The position numbers and the translations under genes are program-made. A DNA stretch of 64,000 bases, taken from the NCBI GenBank assembly GCA_942490985.1, contig CALNYW010000004.1, positions 248,001-312,000 on the forward strand, given 5' to 3'. The DNA comes from Thiosocius sp942490985 (lineage in GTDB: Bacteria; Pseudomonadota; Gammaproteobacteria; Chromatiales; Chromatiaceae). Under the pieces are notes generated by a model that searched no databases, had not been told where the DNA came from, and saw only the letters and a program-made list of their open reading frames with translations. Shown in pieces: positions 19,184 through 28,735 of this stretch. Within the stretch, counting starts at the first letter, position 1; every line of letters starts with the position of its first letter.

Positions 19184-19834
19184 ATGGCAGAGCAGATTCG
19201 TCGGGTCGCGGTTTGGAGCGGTCGCCTGCGCCTGGCGCATTGGCTGGTTGGCGGGGCGACCCTCGCGCTGATCGCAACCGGTTGGCTGCTCGATGCAGCG
19301 CCAAGCTTGGTGGCTGGCGCGTTGGATTTCCATTACCTGGCAGCCAGTGCCTTGCTCGTTGGATTGGTGCTGCGCGCTTGGTTGGGTTTTTTCGGTCAGG
19401 GCGCCGAGCGCTTCGAGCATCTGTTGTTGGCTGATAGCGAGGTGCAAGCCGTGCGTCAAAGCCTGGTGTTCTACCTCACGCTAGGTAAGGCACCGTTGCC
19501 GAACTGGTTTGCGCACAACCCGTTATGGAAGCCGTTGTACTTGCTCTGGTTGTCGACGCTGGTGCTTGCTGCGGTAACGGGCTGGCTGCTACCTGACATG
19601 CCGGTCATCGGTCGCATCTACCTGCCGACGATCCACGTATGGCTGGCTAATGCGACCGCCATGCTTGTCCTCCTGCATGTTTACAGCGTGGTTCTGCAAG
19701 ACCTTCGTGGTCAGGCGGCCGATAGTTCGGCGATGATCAACGGCCACCGCTATTTCACGATCGATCGCGAGGGTCTGGTCAAGCCTGACCTGCCCGAGGT
19801 CTCGATCCGGCTCGACGATATCGGTAAGCGTTAA
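19184..19834 (+). CDS. cytochrome b561-type membrane protein
   Basis: 216 residues with about four membrane helices. Heme-ligand histidine candidates are spread as expected: LRLAHWLVGG, LDFHYLAAS, YLPTIHVWLAN and VLLHVYSVV. This fits the bacterial b561 / Ni-Fe hydrogenase b-type cytochrome superfamily, which passes electrons between quinones and periplasmic partners. No dehydrogenase partner is next to it. It converges with the polyphosphate kinase gene with only a 4 bp gap. Confidence 0.82.
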   Translation: MAEQIRRVAVWSGRLRLAHWLVGGATLALIATGWLLDAAPSLVAGALDFHYLAASALLVGLVLRAWLGFFGQGAERFEHLLLADSEVQAVRQSLVFYLTLGKAPLPNWFAHNPLWKPLYLLWLSTLVLAAVTGWLLPDMPVIGRIYLPTIHVWLANATAMLVLLHVYSVVLQDLRGQAADSSAMINGHRYFTIDREGLVKPDLPEVSIRLDDIGKR

Positions 19835-19838
19835 CCCG

Positions 19839-21353
19839 CTAGTCTTTCGCGGCCAACGCGGACCGCAGCGCGTTGGCGACGGTCTCCAATACCTGGATAC
19901 GCGCAAAGCGCTTATCGTTGCCCGCTATAAGGTTCCAAGGGGCATGTTGGGCACTGGTTCGGGCAAGCATTTCATTCACCGCGCTGCGATATTCGTCCCA
20001 CTTCTCCCGGTTACGCCAGTCCTCGTCGGTGATCTTGTAACGTTTGTAGGACGTGACCTCGCGCGCCTTGAATCTTGCCAGCTGTTCTTCTTTGCTGATC
20101 TGTAGCCAGAACTTCTGCACGATCACGCCGGATTTGGTCAACTGCTCCTCGAAGTCATTGATCTCGAGGTAGGCCCTTGACCAGGCCGCCTCGCTGGTGA
20201 AACCCTCGACACGCTCAACCAACACGCGCCCGTACCAGGAGCGGTCGAAAATGGTCATCCGTCCCGCGCGCGGCATTTTGCGCCAGAAGCGCCACAGGTA
20301 GTGGTGTGCCTTTTCTTCGTCTGTCGGTGCGGCAATCGGGATGACCTCGCGCAACCGTGAGTCAACGGCCTGCGTCACGCGGCGAATCGCGCCACCTTTG
20401 CCTGCCGCGTCGACCCCTTCGAAAACCAGCACGGTCGCAATGCCCTTCTTGTAGCTCCGCCAGGCAAGGTCGTTGAGCTCGGCCTGGAGGTCCCGCAGAC
20501 GTTTACGGTATTGATCACGTTCGATCGTCTGGCTGAGGTCGATGCGGTCGATCAAGGTGACCTGGGCTTCCGGCGCGTTGGGTAACAGATCGTTGTCAAC
20601 GTTGTCCGTCGGTACCTCGCTGAGGCGTCGTTCGGCGTGCGGTTCCTCGTTGATAGCGTGCTCGATTTCACGCAAAAGAATCTGGCCGGTCATCATGTCC
20701 CGGTAACGATGATCGGTGGCCTCGATGATGTGCCAGGGCGCGCGGCCGATGTCTGTGCTGCGGACGATGCGATCAGCGATACTTTCGAAGCGCTGGTACT
20801 GCTCACTGAAGCGGGATTTCTTGGGCAGCATCTTCCAGCGGCTACGATCGCTACGGGCAAGTGACTTGAGTCGTTTGCGTTGTACATCCTCGGAAAAGTG
20901 ATACCAACACTTGACGATAACGGCCCCGTCGTTGATCAGCATCCTTTCGAGATCGCGGATGCCACGCATGCACTGGTCGATATCCGCCTCACCCCAGTTT
21001 TTGGCGAAGCCCTGTTCGATGGGCCAAAGATACCAGCCACCGAAAAACACGCCGATTTGGCCACGCGCCGGCATGGACTTCCAGAAACGCCAGGCCCTTG
21101 GGCGGAGACGCTCATCGTCTGACTCCTCCCAAAACGCGAAGACATTCACCCCGCGTGCATCGAGCCATTCATCGAGTGCATTGACTACTTGGCCCTTGCC
21201 GGTGCCTTCCATGCCGGCAATGATTACGTAGACCGGGATCTGCTTTTCCTGGGCGGCGATTTGCGCCTCCAGCAGTTTTGTACGGAGATCGTCGACGGCC
21301 TCTTTGTACGCGTTTTTACTGAGGCTGCGGCCGATTTTTGCGGTAGCGAACAT
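19839..21353 (-). CDS. pap: polyphosphate:AMP phosphotransferase (two PPK2 domains)
   Basis: 504 residues with two PPK2 units. The first has a P-loop GMEGTGKGQVVNALDEWLD and the second GVDAAGKGGAIRRVTQAVD, the latter followed by DRSWYGRVLVERVEG (lid and Walker B). Two-domain PPK2 proteins of about 500 residues phosphorylate AMP to ADP with polyphosphate; the substrate is inferred from the domain count. It starts 17 bp after nadA on the same strand, so it is probably in the nrtR-nadA operon. Confidence 0.88.
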   Translation of the reverse strand: MFATAKIGRSLSKNAYKEAVDDLRTKLLEAQIAAQEKQIPVYVIIAGMEGTGKGQVVNALDEWLDARGVNVFAFWEESDDERLRPRAWRFWKSMPARGQIGVFFGGWYLWPIEQGFAKNWGEADIDQCMRGIRDLERMLINDGAVIVKCWYHFSEDVQRKRLKSLARSDRSRWKMLPKKSRFSEQYQRFESIADRIVRSTDIGRAPWHIIEATDHRYRDMMTGQILLREIEHAINEEPHAERRLSEVPTDNVDNDLLPNAPEAQVTLIDRIDLSQTIERDQYRKRLRDLQAELNDLAWRSYKKGIATVLVFEGVDAAGKGGAIRRVTQAVDSRLREVIPIAAPTDEEKAHHYLWRFWRKMPRAGRMTIFDRSWYGRVLVERVEGFTSEAAWSRAYLEINDFEEQLTKSGVIVQKFWLQISKEEQLARFKAREVTSYKRYKITDEDWRNREKWDEYRSAVNEMLARTSAQHAPWNLIAGNDKRFARIQVLETVANALRSALAAKD

Positions 21354-21369
21354 GGTTCCTCCCCGCGGT

Positions 21370-22443
21370 TTACCGTGCTGCTAGTGCACCGCTGATTTTA
21401 TGGTGCTCGGCAAAATCGAGCATTCGTTTGATCGAGCGTACCGCATCTTTGCGCACCTGTGGTGCGACTTCGATCGGATTCGTCCCGTGTTGCAGGACAT
21501 GCTCCAGGTTTTGCAGGCTGTTCTTTGCCATCCAGGGGCAGTGTGCGCAGGATTCGCAGGTCGCCCCTTCGCCAGCGGTCGGCGCGGAAATCAACTTTTT
21601 GTTTGGCGCGAGTTGATGCATCTTCCAAAAGATTCCGTCATCGGTTGCGACGATAAACTCGTCATTCGGCAGCTGTGTCACCGCCTTGATCAACGCTGTC
21701 GTCGAACCGACAACATCGGCCTGGTCGAGGATATCCTGGGGCGATTCGGGGTGCACGAGGATAGCCGCCTCGGGGTGGAGGCGGCGCAACCGCTCCAGCG
21801 CGAAACCCTTGAATTCCTCGTGAACCACGCAGCTGCCGTTCCAAAGCAAGACATCCGCGCCCGTTTGTTGCTGCACATAGCGACCCAGGTGTCTGTCTGG
21901 CGCCCAAAGGATTTTTTCCCCGCGTTCGTGCAGATGACGAACGATCGGGAGGGCAATGCCCGACGTCACAACCCAGTCGGCACGGGCCTTCACCTCGGCA
22001 CTGGTGTTCGCATAGACCACTACGGTGCGATCCGGGTGGGCATCGCAGAAGTCACTGAAAAGGTCTGCCGGACAGCCTTCGTCAAGCGAACAGGTAGCGG
22101 CCAAGTCCGGCATCAGAACGCGCTTTTCCGGATTAAGGATTTTTGCGGTCTCGCCCATGAATCGGACGCCGCAGACGACCAACGTTTCGGCATCGGTGGT
22201 CGTCCCGTAACGTGCCATCTCGAGCGAATCGGCGACGCAGCCTCCGGTTTCCTCCGCGAGCGCTTGCAGGTCACCATCGACGTAATAGTGCGCGACCAGC
22301 ACGCCATTGTGCTGCTTGAGCAACGCCTTGATACGCGTCTTCAACGCATCTTTCTCTGCGCTGCTTAGCTCAGGTCTCGTCGGATGGGGCGGTACCTTGA
22401 TTTCGGGTAGCTGTGCCTGGGCGATGATGGGTTGCGTCGTCAT
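21370..22443 (-). CDS. nadA: quinolinate synthase
   Basis: 357 residues. Condenses iminoaspartate with dihydroxyacetone phosphate to quinolinate in NAD synthesis, using a [4Fe-4S] cluster. The three cluster cysteines are in LAATCSLDEGCPAD, WNGSCVVHEEF and GATCESCAHCPWM; substrate motifs VAHYYVDGDLQ and CGVRFMGETAKIL are intact. Its ATG overlaps the nrtR stop by 4 bases. Length fits the proteobacterial family. Confidence 0.96.
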   Translation of the reverse strand: MTTQPIIAQAQLPEIKVPPHPTRPELSSAEKDALKTRIKALLKQHNGVLVAHYYVDGDLQALAEETGGCVADSLEMARYGTTTDAETLVVCGVRFMGETAKILNPEKRVLMPDLAATCSLDEGCPADLFSDFCDAHPDRTVVVYANTSAEVKARADWVVTSGIALPIVRHLHERGEKILWAPDRHLGRYVQQQTGADVLLWNGSCVVHEEFKGFALERLRRLHPEAAILVHPESPQDILDQADVVGSTTALIKAVTQLPNDEFIVATDDGIFWKMHQLAPNKKLISAPTAGEGATCESCAHCPWMAKNSLQNLEHVLQHGTNPIEVAPQVRKDAVRSIKRMLDFAEHHKISGALAAR

Positions 22444-23129
22444 TTGATTATCTCCACCCGTTCAGGGTGTCTTGCGCGATATTCACGTGCCGGCCGGTGT
22501 TTTCCGTTACGCCGCAATTTGCCGGTTTCTTCGATCAGATCGAGTGAAAGGACGCGCTTCCGAAAGTTTCGTTTGTCCAGCGGCTGGTTCAATAGCGTTT
22601 CATACACGCACTGGAGTTCGCTCAGCGTGAAGGTGGGGTTCATGAACTGAAACGCAATGCTCGAGTAGTCGAGTTTTGCGACCAGTCGCCGGTGAGCCTT
22701 GTCGATGATTTCGGCATGGTCAAACGCCAGCTGTGGCAGCTTTTCGAACTCAAACCAGTCGACATCGGATGCGTCACTTGCTGCTCGCGGCGGGGATGCT
22801 AGCGTTTGCGCTGGAATCAGTGCGTAATAGGCCACGCTGATGACACGTTCACGCGGGTCGCGCTGCGTCGCGCCGAACGTGTACAGTTGTTCGAGGTAGA
22901 CGCCATCGATGCCGGTCTCCTCGGCCAGCTCTCGAGCCGCGCAGCTGTCGAGGTCTTCGTCGATGTCGAGAAACCCGCCGGGCAAGGCCCAACGGTCGGC
23001 AAACGGCGACTGGGCACGCCGGACGAGCAGTAGGCTCAGGCGGCTTCGACGGATGGTAAAGACCACGACATCGGTGGTCACCGCCGGATGCGGGTAGGCG
23101 TAGCTGAATGTGTCGTTAGGTAGCCGCAT
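22440..23129 (-). CDS. nrtR: NrtR-type Nudix regulator of NAD metabolism
   Basis: 229 residues: an N-terminal Nudix domain (ALPGGFLDIDEDLDS then AARELAEETGI) and a C-terminal winged helix (FTLSELQCVYETLLN, then KRNFRKRVLSLDLIEETGKL). This is the NrtR layout, where ADP-ribose binding releases DNA. The canonical Nudix box G-x5-E is altered at its first part, as is common in NrtR proteins that bind but do not cut. It precedes nadA, and tandem operators lie in its own promoter. Confidence 0.9.
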   Translation of the reverse strand: MRLPNDTFSYAYPHPAVTTDVVVFTIRRSRLSLLLVRRAQSPFADRWALPGGFLDIDEDLDSCAARELAEETGIDGVYLEQLYTFGATQRDPRERVISVAYYALIPAQTLASPPRAASDASDVDWFEFEKLPQLAFDHAEIIDKAHRRLVAKLDYSSIAFQFMNPTFTLSELQCVYETLLNQPLDKRNFRKRVLSLDLIEETGKLRRNGKHRPAREYRARHPERVEIIK

Positions 23130-23138
23130 AGTTTGTTA

Positions 23139-23186
23139 GTGTAATGAGTACACCTTCAACATAGTGTTCTGGGGACACTTTGTCAA
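23139..23186 (-). promoter_or_regulatory. nrtR promoter with two GTGT-N7-ACAC operators
   Basis: Two sites with identical design, GTGT-N7-ACAC, lie at 23139-23153 and 23164-23178. On the minus strand TTGACA (23181-23186) and TATGTT (23158-23163) are 17 bp apart, so one operator lies between the -35 and -10 and the other just after the -10. This implies autoregulation of nrtR-nadA-pap. Confidence 0.78.
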
Positions 23187-23340
23187 CGGATTGCCAGTGA
23201 TGACTGAGATATCGAGCGGGTCTCCCGCTGCAATACATGGCATTCGAGAAGTCATCACCGGCTCAAGATTTTACCGTTTCGGCCGACCCCATAAGCGATC
23301 GCCGAACATCGGCGGCGTCGCTTGCTGGGCCTGAAATCAA

Positions 23341-24183
23341 GTGGATAGAGACTCACCGCTGTACCGGAAGTTGGTTGCTGTCGAATCGTTGCCGCCGATG
23401 CCGGCGACAGCAACGCAGTTGCTGATGATGGCGACTGACCCGGATGTGGATATCAACGACCTGGCTGCTGTTATCGAACGCGATCCAGCGTTGGCGAGCC
23501 GCTTGATCAGTATCGCCAACTCTGCCTTCTACTCGCCCCGCCAGCCGGTGACGTCGATTAGGGAGGCGATCATTCGAGTGTTGGGGCTGAACATGGTTCG
23601 CAACATCGCGGTAGGTGTCTCGCTTACCGGTGGCTTCTCGACCGCGCGGTGTCCTCGCTTCGATTCAACGGCCTATTGGGTCACCGCGTTGGGAACAGCT
23701 GACCTCGCCAGCGGTCTGGCCCGAGCGGCCAATGTCGACGGCATGGCTGACCCTGATACCGCTTATCTCGTCGGCTTATTGCACAACATTGGTGAGTTGC
23801 TCCTCGTACACCTTTTTCCTCAGGAAATGGATCTCGTTTTCCAGCGATTGGCCAACGAGCCGGGAAGCCGGCTGACGTTTCACGAAAATGCCGTCCTCGG
23901 GATCAACCACTGGGAAGCCGGCGCATTCTTGATGCGTCACTGGGAATTGCCGCCAATCGTCGCGGCGACAATCGAGGCGCTCGGCGATCCCCAGAAGGCA
24001 CCTCGCAACCGACCGCTGGTACCGCTTATCGACGCCACGCGCTGTTGGCTGCAGGCGATGTTGGTGGGCAAGGCGGATACCCTGCGGTTGACGGGCGTGG
24101 ACGAATCTTACTGCGAATATCGCACCACGACGTTCAGTGAGCGTTTCGACGACCTCCGTTCGCTGGCTCACACCATGCACTGA
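23341..24183 (+). CDS. HDOD-domain signalling protein
   Basis: 280 residues starting at GTG. The HDOD domain covers residues 14 to 215: SLPPMPATATQLLMMATDPD, RDPALASRLISIANSAFY, then IREAIIRVLGLNMVRNIAVG and later LLHNIGELLLVHLFP with LGINHWEAGAFLMRHWELP. The metal-binding HD pairs of active HD phosphodiesterases are not retained. HDOD proteins often connect to c-di-GMP or motility control. No partner domain is attached. Confidence 0.87.
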   Translation: MDRDSPLYRKLVAVESLPPMPATATQLLMMATDPDVDINDLAAVIERDPALASRLISIANSAFYSPRQPVTSIREAIIRVLGLNMVRNIAVGVSLTGGFSTARCPRFDSTAYWVTALGTADLASGLARAANVDGMADPDTAYLVGLLHNIGELLLVHLFPQEMDLVFQRLANEPGSRLTFHENAVLGINHWEAGAFLMRHWELPPIVAATIEALGDPQKAPRNRPLVPLIDATRCWLQAMLVGKADTLRLTGVDESYCEYRTTTFSERFDDLRSLAHTMH

Positions 24184-24321
24184 AGCCCCTCGTCAGGTGA
24201 GCTGAAACGTTGCCGCTATAGCCGATCGCTATTGCCTCGGTTGATAAACCCTATTTCAAGTTGCCCCCGCGTTTAGCGTACCGACGACGCACGTCATCAG
24301 CGGCTACCAAGAGGCACGCGC

Positions 24322-24492
24322 ATGATCACGCAATGGGCCGAAAGTCTTGAGCGGCTGGAGCGTGCCGACCGGCAAGTTCGATCGGTATCCCCAGACCAGG
24401 CCGGTCGAGAGACCGACGCGGAATGGCTGGGCTGGGACGGTCGGGTCAACCCCGTGCCCGACACCGCTAAATCACCCGGCGCGGAGGGCTGA
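24322..24492 (+). CDS. small hypothetical protein, 56 aa
   Basis: A short frame starting MITQWAESLERLERADRQ with AAGAGG seven bases before the ATG. It ends two codons after an acidic, Gly/Pro-rich tail. It lies between HDOD and MBL genes on the same strand. No domain is recognised; coding status rests on the ribosome binding site and composition. Confidence 0.45.
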   Translation: MITQWAESLERLERADRQVRSVSPDQAGRETDAEWLGWDGRVNPVPDTAKSPGAEG

Positions 24493-24578
24493 TCGCAAAA
24501 ACCCCTTCAATCAGCGTCTTGAGGTCGCACCGATTTTTCGGCCCACTGTCGTCGTCCAAAACAAATCGGGGGAGTGAG

Positions 24579-25556
24579 ATGCGGGTAGCTAGATTTGACG
24601 TAGCGGTGGCGTTCGTTGTGGGGCTGCTGGCGGCGGTGCCGGCGCTGAGCGCAGCGGCGGGGGTGAAAGTCACGCCACTGGGAAGCCACGATGGTGAGTT
24701 CTGCAAGTTCGATCGGGCGATGCTGTTTGAAGACCCCGACGGCACGCGGATCCTTTACGACGCCGGTCGTACTGTTGCCGGTCCGAACGACCCGCGATTA
24801 GGCAAGCTGGATGCGTTGCTGGTCAGCCACATGCACGGCGACCACGTAGGTGACCGTCATCTGCCAGCGGTCAATGCTGGTGATTGCGATAACCCGGACG
24901 TCTCGGTGATGGCAGCGCCGCGGACCAACACCGTTGCGATCGCTTTGGACAAGCAGGCAAAAATTATCACGGGTAGTGAGATGCCCCAGTTTTTTGCCGG
25001 CAAACTCGCAGCCGGTGGCGGCGATGCGAAAAATTCGCAGCTTGTGCGGTTCGGGGCATCGCGGAAAGTTGGTGGTGTAACGCTGACAACGGTCCCTGCC
25101 ACCCACTCCAACGGCGTGTCGGGCAATTTTATCGGTGGCAAGCTCGGCGAGATGCTGAATGCGGCCGGGCTGACGGCCTACGTGGGCCCGCCGACCGGTT
25201 ATGTCGTGACCTTTTCCAACGGCCTGGTCGTTTATCTGTCTGGTGACACCGGAATAACGGCTGAACAAAAAACTGTCGTCGCTGACCACTACGGCGCCGA
25301 GCTGGTGGTGATCAATATCGGAGATACATTCACGACCGGCCCGAAAGAGGCCGCTTTTGTCGTCAACGACCTGATCAAGCCCACAGCTGTGATCGCCTCG
25401 CACGCCAACGAGGCGGCGACGACTAATGGGCAGGTGGTCGACGGTACTCGGACCGCGACCTTCATCGAAGCGAGCGCGGTGCCGGTTCATGTCCCGCTGA
25501 GCGGTCGGACGATGGTGTTCGATGACGCAGGTGGCTGCACGAGTGGTTGTAGCTAA
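24579..25556 (+). CDS. secreted MBL-fold metal-dependent hydrolase
   Basis: 325 residues from the ATG at 24579, with GGGGGAG upstream. A signal peptide (FVVGLLAAVPALSAAAG) leads to a metallo-beta-lactamase domain with the metal site SHMHGDHVGD, a middle His in PATHSNG, Asp in YLSGDTGI, and a last His in ASHANEAA. The small domain resembles UlaG/YtnP-type MBL proteins. The substrate cannot be inferred. The C-terminus has two cysteines (CTSGCS). Confidence 0.85.
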   Translation: MRVARFDVAVAFVVGLLAAVPALSAAAGVKVTPLGSHDGEFCKFDRAMLFEDPDGTRILYDAGRTVAGPNDPRLGKLDALLVSHMHGDHVGDRHLPAVNAGDCDNPDVSVMAAPRTNTVAIALDKQAKIITGSEMPQFFAGKLAAGGGDAKNSQLVRFGASRKVGGVTLTTVPATHSNGVSGNFIGGKLGEMLNAAGLTAYVGPPTGYVVTFSNGLVVYLSGDTGITAEQKTVVADHYGAELVVINIGDTFTTGPKEAAFVVNDLIKPTAVIASHANEAATTNGQVVDGTRTATFIEASAVPVHVPLSGRTMVFDDAGGCTSGCS

Positions 25557-25574
25557 TCGAGCCAGGCGGCACAG

Positions 25575-25597
25575 GCGCCCGTCGTTGTGACGGGCGC
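25575..25597. terminator. hairpin between convergent MBL and ROK genes
   Basis: GCGCCCGTC, loop GTTGT, GACGGGCGC: a perfect 9 bp stem 19 bases after the MBL stop. No T run follows on either strand, so its efficiency is uncertain. Confidence 0.55.
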
Positions 25598-25748
25598 GGC
25601 TGGTTTCGAACGGCAAAACCGGCCTTCCGTGACCTTAGCTCTTCGCTCGACGGCCAAAACACCGCGTTCGCCGTCCGTCGCCGGGCCTGACTGAAAACGG
25701 CCGCATCTCCCCGTGCCGCGCAAGTACCTCGGCGGCTCGATGTGTCGG

Positions 25749-26675
25749 TTAGTCGCGCAGACGTTTCATGCCGGCGACGACGGGCTCAGCCCCAAGCCGG
25801 GCTGCGCCGCGAACCCCGCTACTGTCGCCATGCTTCGGCCTGACCACGCGTGTGTTCAGCGTGTCGGAGAATATGTGCTGCATCAGGTGTTCGGGCAGCC
25901 GGTCGTACAGACGCCCGATCCGCGAGAGTCCGCCGCCGAGTACGATGACCTCGGGGTCGAGGATGTTGACGACCGTCGCCAGCGCCCGTGCAAGGCGTTC
26001 TTCATATCGTGCCAGGCAGGCGTCCGCCGCTCGATTCCCTTGGTCGGCGAGGCGCGCAATTTCAGCGGCCGAAAGTGAGGTCCGGGGATCGAAGTCTCTG
26101 GCCAGTGCCGGACCTGATACCCAGGTCTCGATGCAGCCGCGCTTACCACAGTAGCAGGGCGCGCCCGGCAACTCCTCTTTCGTCGGCCATGGCAGTGGGT
26201 TGTGACCCCACTCACCGGCGATCGCGTTCGGACCGCTTATCAGCCTGCCATCGATAACGATGCCGCCGCCGGTGCCAGTGCCCAGGATGACGCCAAATAC
26301 CGAATAGGCCCCGGCTGCGGCGCCGTCGGTGGCCTCGGACAACGCGAAGCAATCGGCGTCGTTGGCGATGGTTACCGGTCGACCGAGACGCCCAGTAAGG
26401 TCGGCTGCGAACGGCCGGTTGTTGAGGCAGGTCGAGTTGGCGTTGCGGAGTAATCCCGTCGCCGGCGAAATGGCGCCGGGTGTGCCGATGCCGATCGCGC
26501 AACGTCGGCCAAGCTGTTGCTCCAGCCGATTTACGAGATCGACAACCGCCTTGAGCGTGCTGGCATAGTCACCCGCCGGTGTCGCGATTCGTTGCCGCAA
26601 CACGAACTGCCCATCGTCGCCAAGAACGATTCCCTCGATCTTGGTGCCGCCAAGATCGATGCCAATCCTCGGCAT
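25749..26675 (-). CDS. ROK-family sugar kinase
   Basis: 308 residues. N-terminal phosphate loop IGIDLGGTKIEG, adenosine-side GTGTGGGIVI, substrate loop GEWGHNPLPWP with the E-x-G-H motif, and the zinc motif CYCGKRGCIETW. This combination is that of ROK kinases such as N-acetylglucosamine kinase NagK or fructokinase Mak. The precise sugar is not determined. It starts 7 bp from the dynamin-like gene's end on the same strand. Confidence 0.88.
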   Translation of the reverse strand: MPRIGIDLGGTKIEGIVLGDDGQFVLRQRIATPAGDYASTLKAVVDLVNRLEQQLGRRCAIGIGTPGAISPATGLLRNANSTCLNNRPFAADLTGRLGRPVTIANDADCFALSEATDGAAAGAYSVFGVILGTGTGGGIVIDGRLISGPNAIAGEWGHNPLPWPTKEELPGAPCYCGKRGCIETWVSGPALARDFDPRTSLSAAEIARLADQGNRAADACLARYEERLARALATVVNILDPEVIVLGGGLSRIGRLYDRLPEHLMQHIFSDTLNTRVVRPKHGDSSGVRGAARLGAEPVVAGMKRLRD

Positions 26676-26682
26676 GGTCCGA

Positions 26683-28224
26683 CTATTCGGTGCTGCGGGT
26701 CGGGGGAACGGTCTCGGTTGGCGATGAATCTGGCGTTACCGCGTCAGAGTCGTTTCGGCGCAGTTCGGCGTCGATCTCCAGTGGCACGTTACCTGATGGG
26801 TTGGTGAAGCGATCGTTGAGGTCTTGCACGTAACGATCTGCATCCTCAAGCACTTTTTGGATGCGTCGACGACTGCGCCGTGACCAGCCGGCCGGGTGGC
26901 GGTTGAATATGCTGCGCCAGAATCGTGTGTTCGCCGTGAAGGCGCTGCGCAGGCTTCCCCGTATACCGAGTTCATTGCCACGCCGATCGGCAGCGCCAAG
27001 CAGTGAGCGCGCCGCCAGGCTGCGCACGCCAAAATGGACGGCTAACCAGGCAAGGTACAGACCCAGTGCGGCAAAATAGGTCCTTATCGGCTCTGCTCGA
27101 ATCGCCTCCCACCATCCGGCGGTAAAGCGCGTACCTTCCCACTGTCCAAGTTCGGTCGTCACGGCAATAAACGCCGCGATCAGCGCCACCGCGACGACGG
27201 CGTCGCCAATCAGGGTCCTTTTTCGCCACCGGACAAGCAGGCTCTCGAGTGCCGGCACGGCCTTTTCTTCGAATGCCCGTGCCGCTTTTTCCAGGGATCC
27301 AACGATCCGGTAGGCACGTTCGATTTCCACCTGCTCCATCCGTTCATGGATATCGGCGAGGTCGGCATTTCGCTTCGTCTCGAAGCGCTGCCGCAAGGCT
27401 GGGTCCGGGATGGGGTTGGCCGCTTCGTCGTTGTAAATCGCGAAGAATCGACCGGCCGTTAAGCCGCGTTCGCCCATAGCGCGCTGCCAGGCCGCGACGA
27501 CCTCCTCCGGATTGTCCTCCCGGGCGGTCGTGTCAATCTGGTTGAGAATGTAAAGAAATTTGCCGGAGTCGGGACGATTGATGGTCTTTGAAACCAGGTG
27601 ATCGAGGGTGTCCCGCATGGCGCCGGGTTCGGGATGTCGGGCGTCGAAGAACACCAACACCAGATCGGAGAGGTCGATGATGTGGTCGGTGATCTTAAGG
27701 GTCGATGTGCGTTGTGCATCGGCATCGAATCCCGGCGAGTCGATGAGGATCTTGCCGCGCAGGGCAGGGCTGGCACTGGTCTTCAGCTGCAGGTAGGCGT
27801 CGATCCGCGAACCCTCGCCGACGGCGACTTTTTCGATCTCGCTGCTGACTTTGTAAAACGGAAAGCGGGGATCTGAATCCAGCGCCTGCCCAGGCAGGGC
27901 ATGGCTGGTGGATTGGCTGCTGAAGCACAGCACCGTGAATTTGTCGTCGACGGCCTGATTGCCGCTGCGTTGCAGTTTGCTACCGAGGTAGTGGTTGATA
28001 AAGGTCGATTTGCCGGCCGAAAAGGTGCCCAATACCGATACCAGCGGCCACCAGGGGATTTGGGTCGCGTAAGACTGTTCCGGGTCGAACAGACCCATCC
28101 GATACGCGACGGTATCGAGTTCGCGAAAACTCTGTACGGTCGTCAGGAGCACGGGGTTTTCCTGCTCGAGGTGCGCTTCGAGCTGTTTTAGGCGGGTCTC
28201 GATGACAGGTCCGGCGCCACGCAT
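26683..28224 (-). CDS. dynamin-like GTPase with C-terminal membrane helices
   Basis: 513 residues from ATG 28224 (MRGAGPVIETRL). The G domain has the P-loop GTFSAGKST, switch Thr region GNQAVDDKFT, G3 DSPGFD and G4 NQID. Two hydrophobic helices follow near residues 345-365 (VVAVALIAAFIAVTTEL) and 385-405 (TYFAALGLYLAWLAVHFG). Bacterial dynamin-like proteins remodel or tether membranes. The C-terminal 100 residues are basic, then acidic. It precedes ROK on the same strand with little gap. Confidence 0.85.
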   Translation of the reverse strand: MRGAGPVIETRLKQLEAHLEQENPVLLTTVQSFRELDTVAYRMGLFDPEQSYATQIPWWPLVSVLGTFSAGKSTFINHYLGSKLQRSGNQAVDDKFTVLCFSSQSTSHALPGQALDSDPRFPFYKVSSEIEKVAVGEGSRIDAYLQLKTSASPALRGKILIDSPGFDADAQRTSTLKITDHIIDLSDLVLVFFDARHPEPGAMRDTLDHLVSKTINRPDSGKFLYILNQIDTTAREDNPEEVVAAWQRAMGERGLTAGRFFAIYNDEAANPIPDPALRQRFETKRNADLADIHERMEQVEIERAYRIVGSLEKAARAFEEKAVPALESLLVRWRKRTLIGDAVVAVALIAAFIAVTTELGQWEGTRFTAGWWEAIRAEPIRTYFAALGLYLAWLAVHFGVRSLAARSLLGAADRRGNELGIRGSLRSAFTANTRFWRSIFNRHPAGWSRRSRRRIQKVLEDADRYVQDLNDRFTNPSGNVPLEIDAELRRNDSDAVTPDSSPTETVPPTRSTE

Positions 28225-28710
28225 AGTAGAAGTCTCCAGGTTGTTGTTCGCTGTCCTGGCGCATGGTAGCGCGATGCCGACGATGATTGCGCTCATCGCT
28301 GCGCAAAATGCCGTTATTCATTACATCGCTGACTACTGATATGCTGTCGTCATGAGTATGATGGCGGACAAGTCCAGCGCCGGTTTCGATTGCAATCAGG
28401 GGCTTGTCTGGTCGATAATCGCGCTCCATAGAAAACGCCTGACGCACACGTTAACAAACGCCTGCAAGTTCCCGCGTTTGGGACATTTCTCAGGTTATGG
28501 ATCGGATTCGAGTTGAGTGGTTTTAGACAGCCGGTGACGTGCACTGCGGTAGTGGTGGAACGCGTTTCGGGAAGGGTTGTCAGAGCGAATGATTCCAGCC
28601 GGCCTGCCAGTTGCAAGCCACCAGCTAGCGACTCGTTCAAGCATCGGGGCCACGTCAGGTCCGGTGCTTCGCTTCAGACGGCACCTCGCCAACACAGGTT
28701 GATCACAGGC
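28225..28710. other. gap of 486 bp with no recognisable gene
   Basis: Between the divergent dynamin-like gene and the RND operon. Short frames exist but none has a good start, codon pattern or known motif. It must hold the promoters of both units; no clear operator is seen. Confidence 0.5.
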
Positions 28711-28735
28711 ATGCACAAAACACTAATCCCTCCTT

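Noticed and set aside
18953..19459. Minus-strand open frame of 168 codons over the cytochrome gene start
   Set aside because: Antisense to the b561 gene and across the terminator; no domain or ribosome site.
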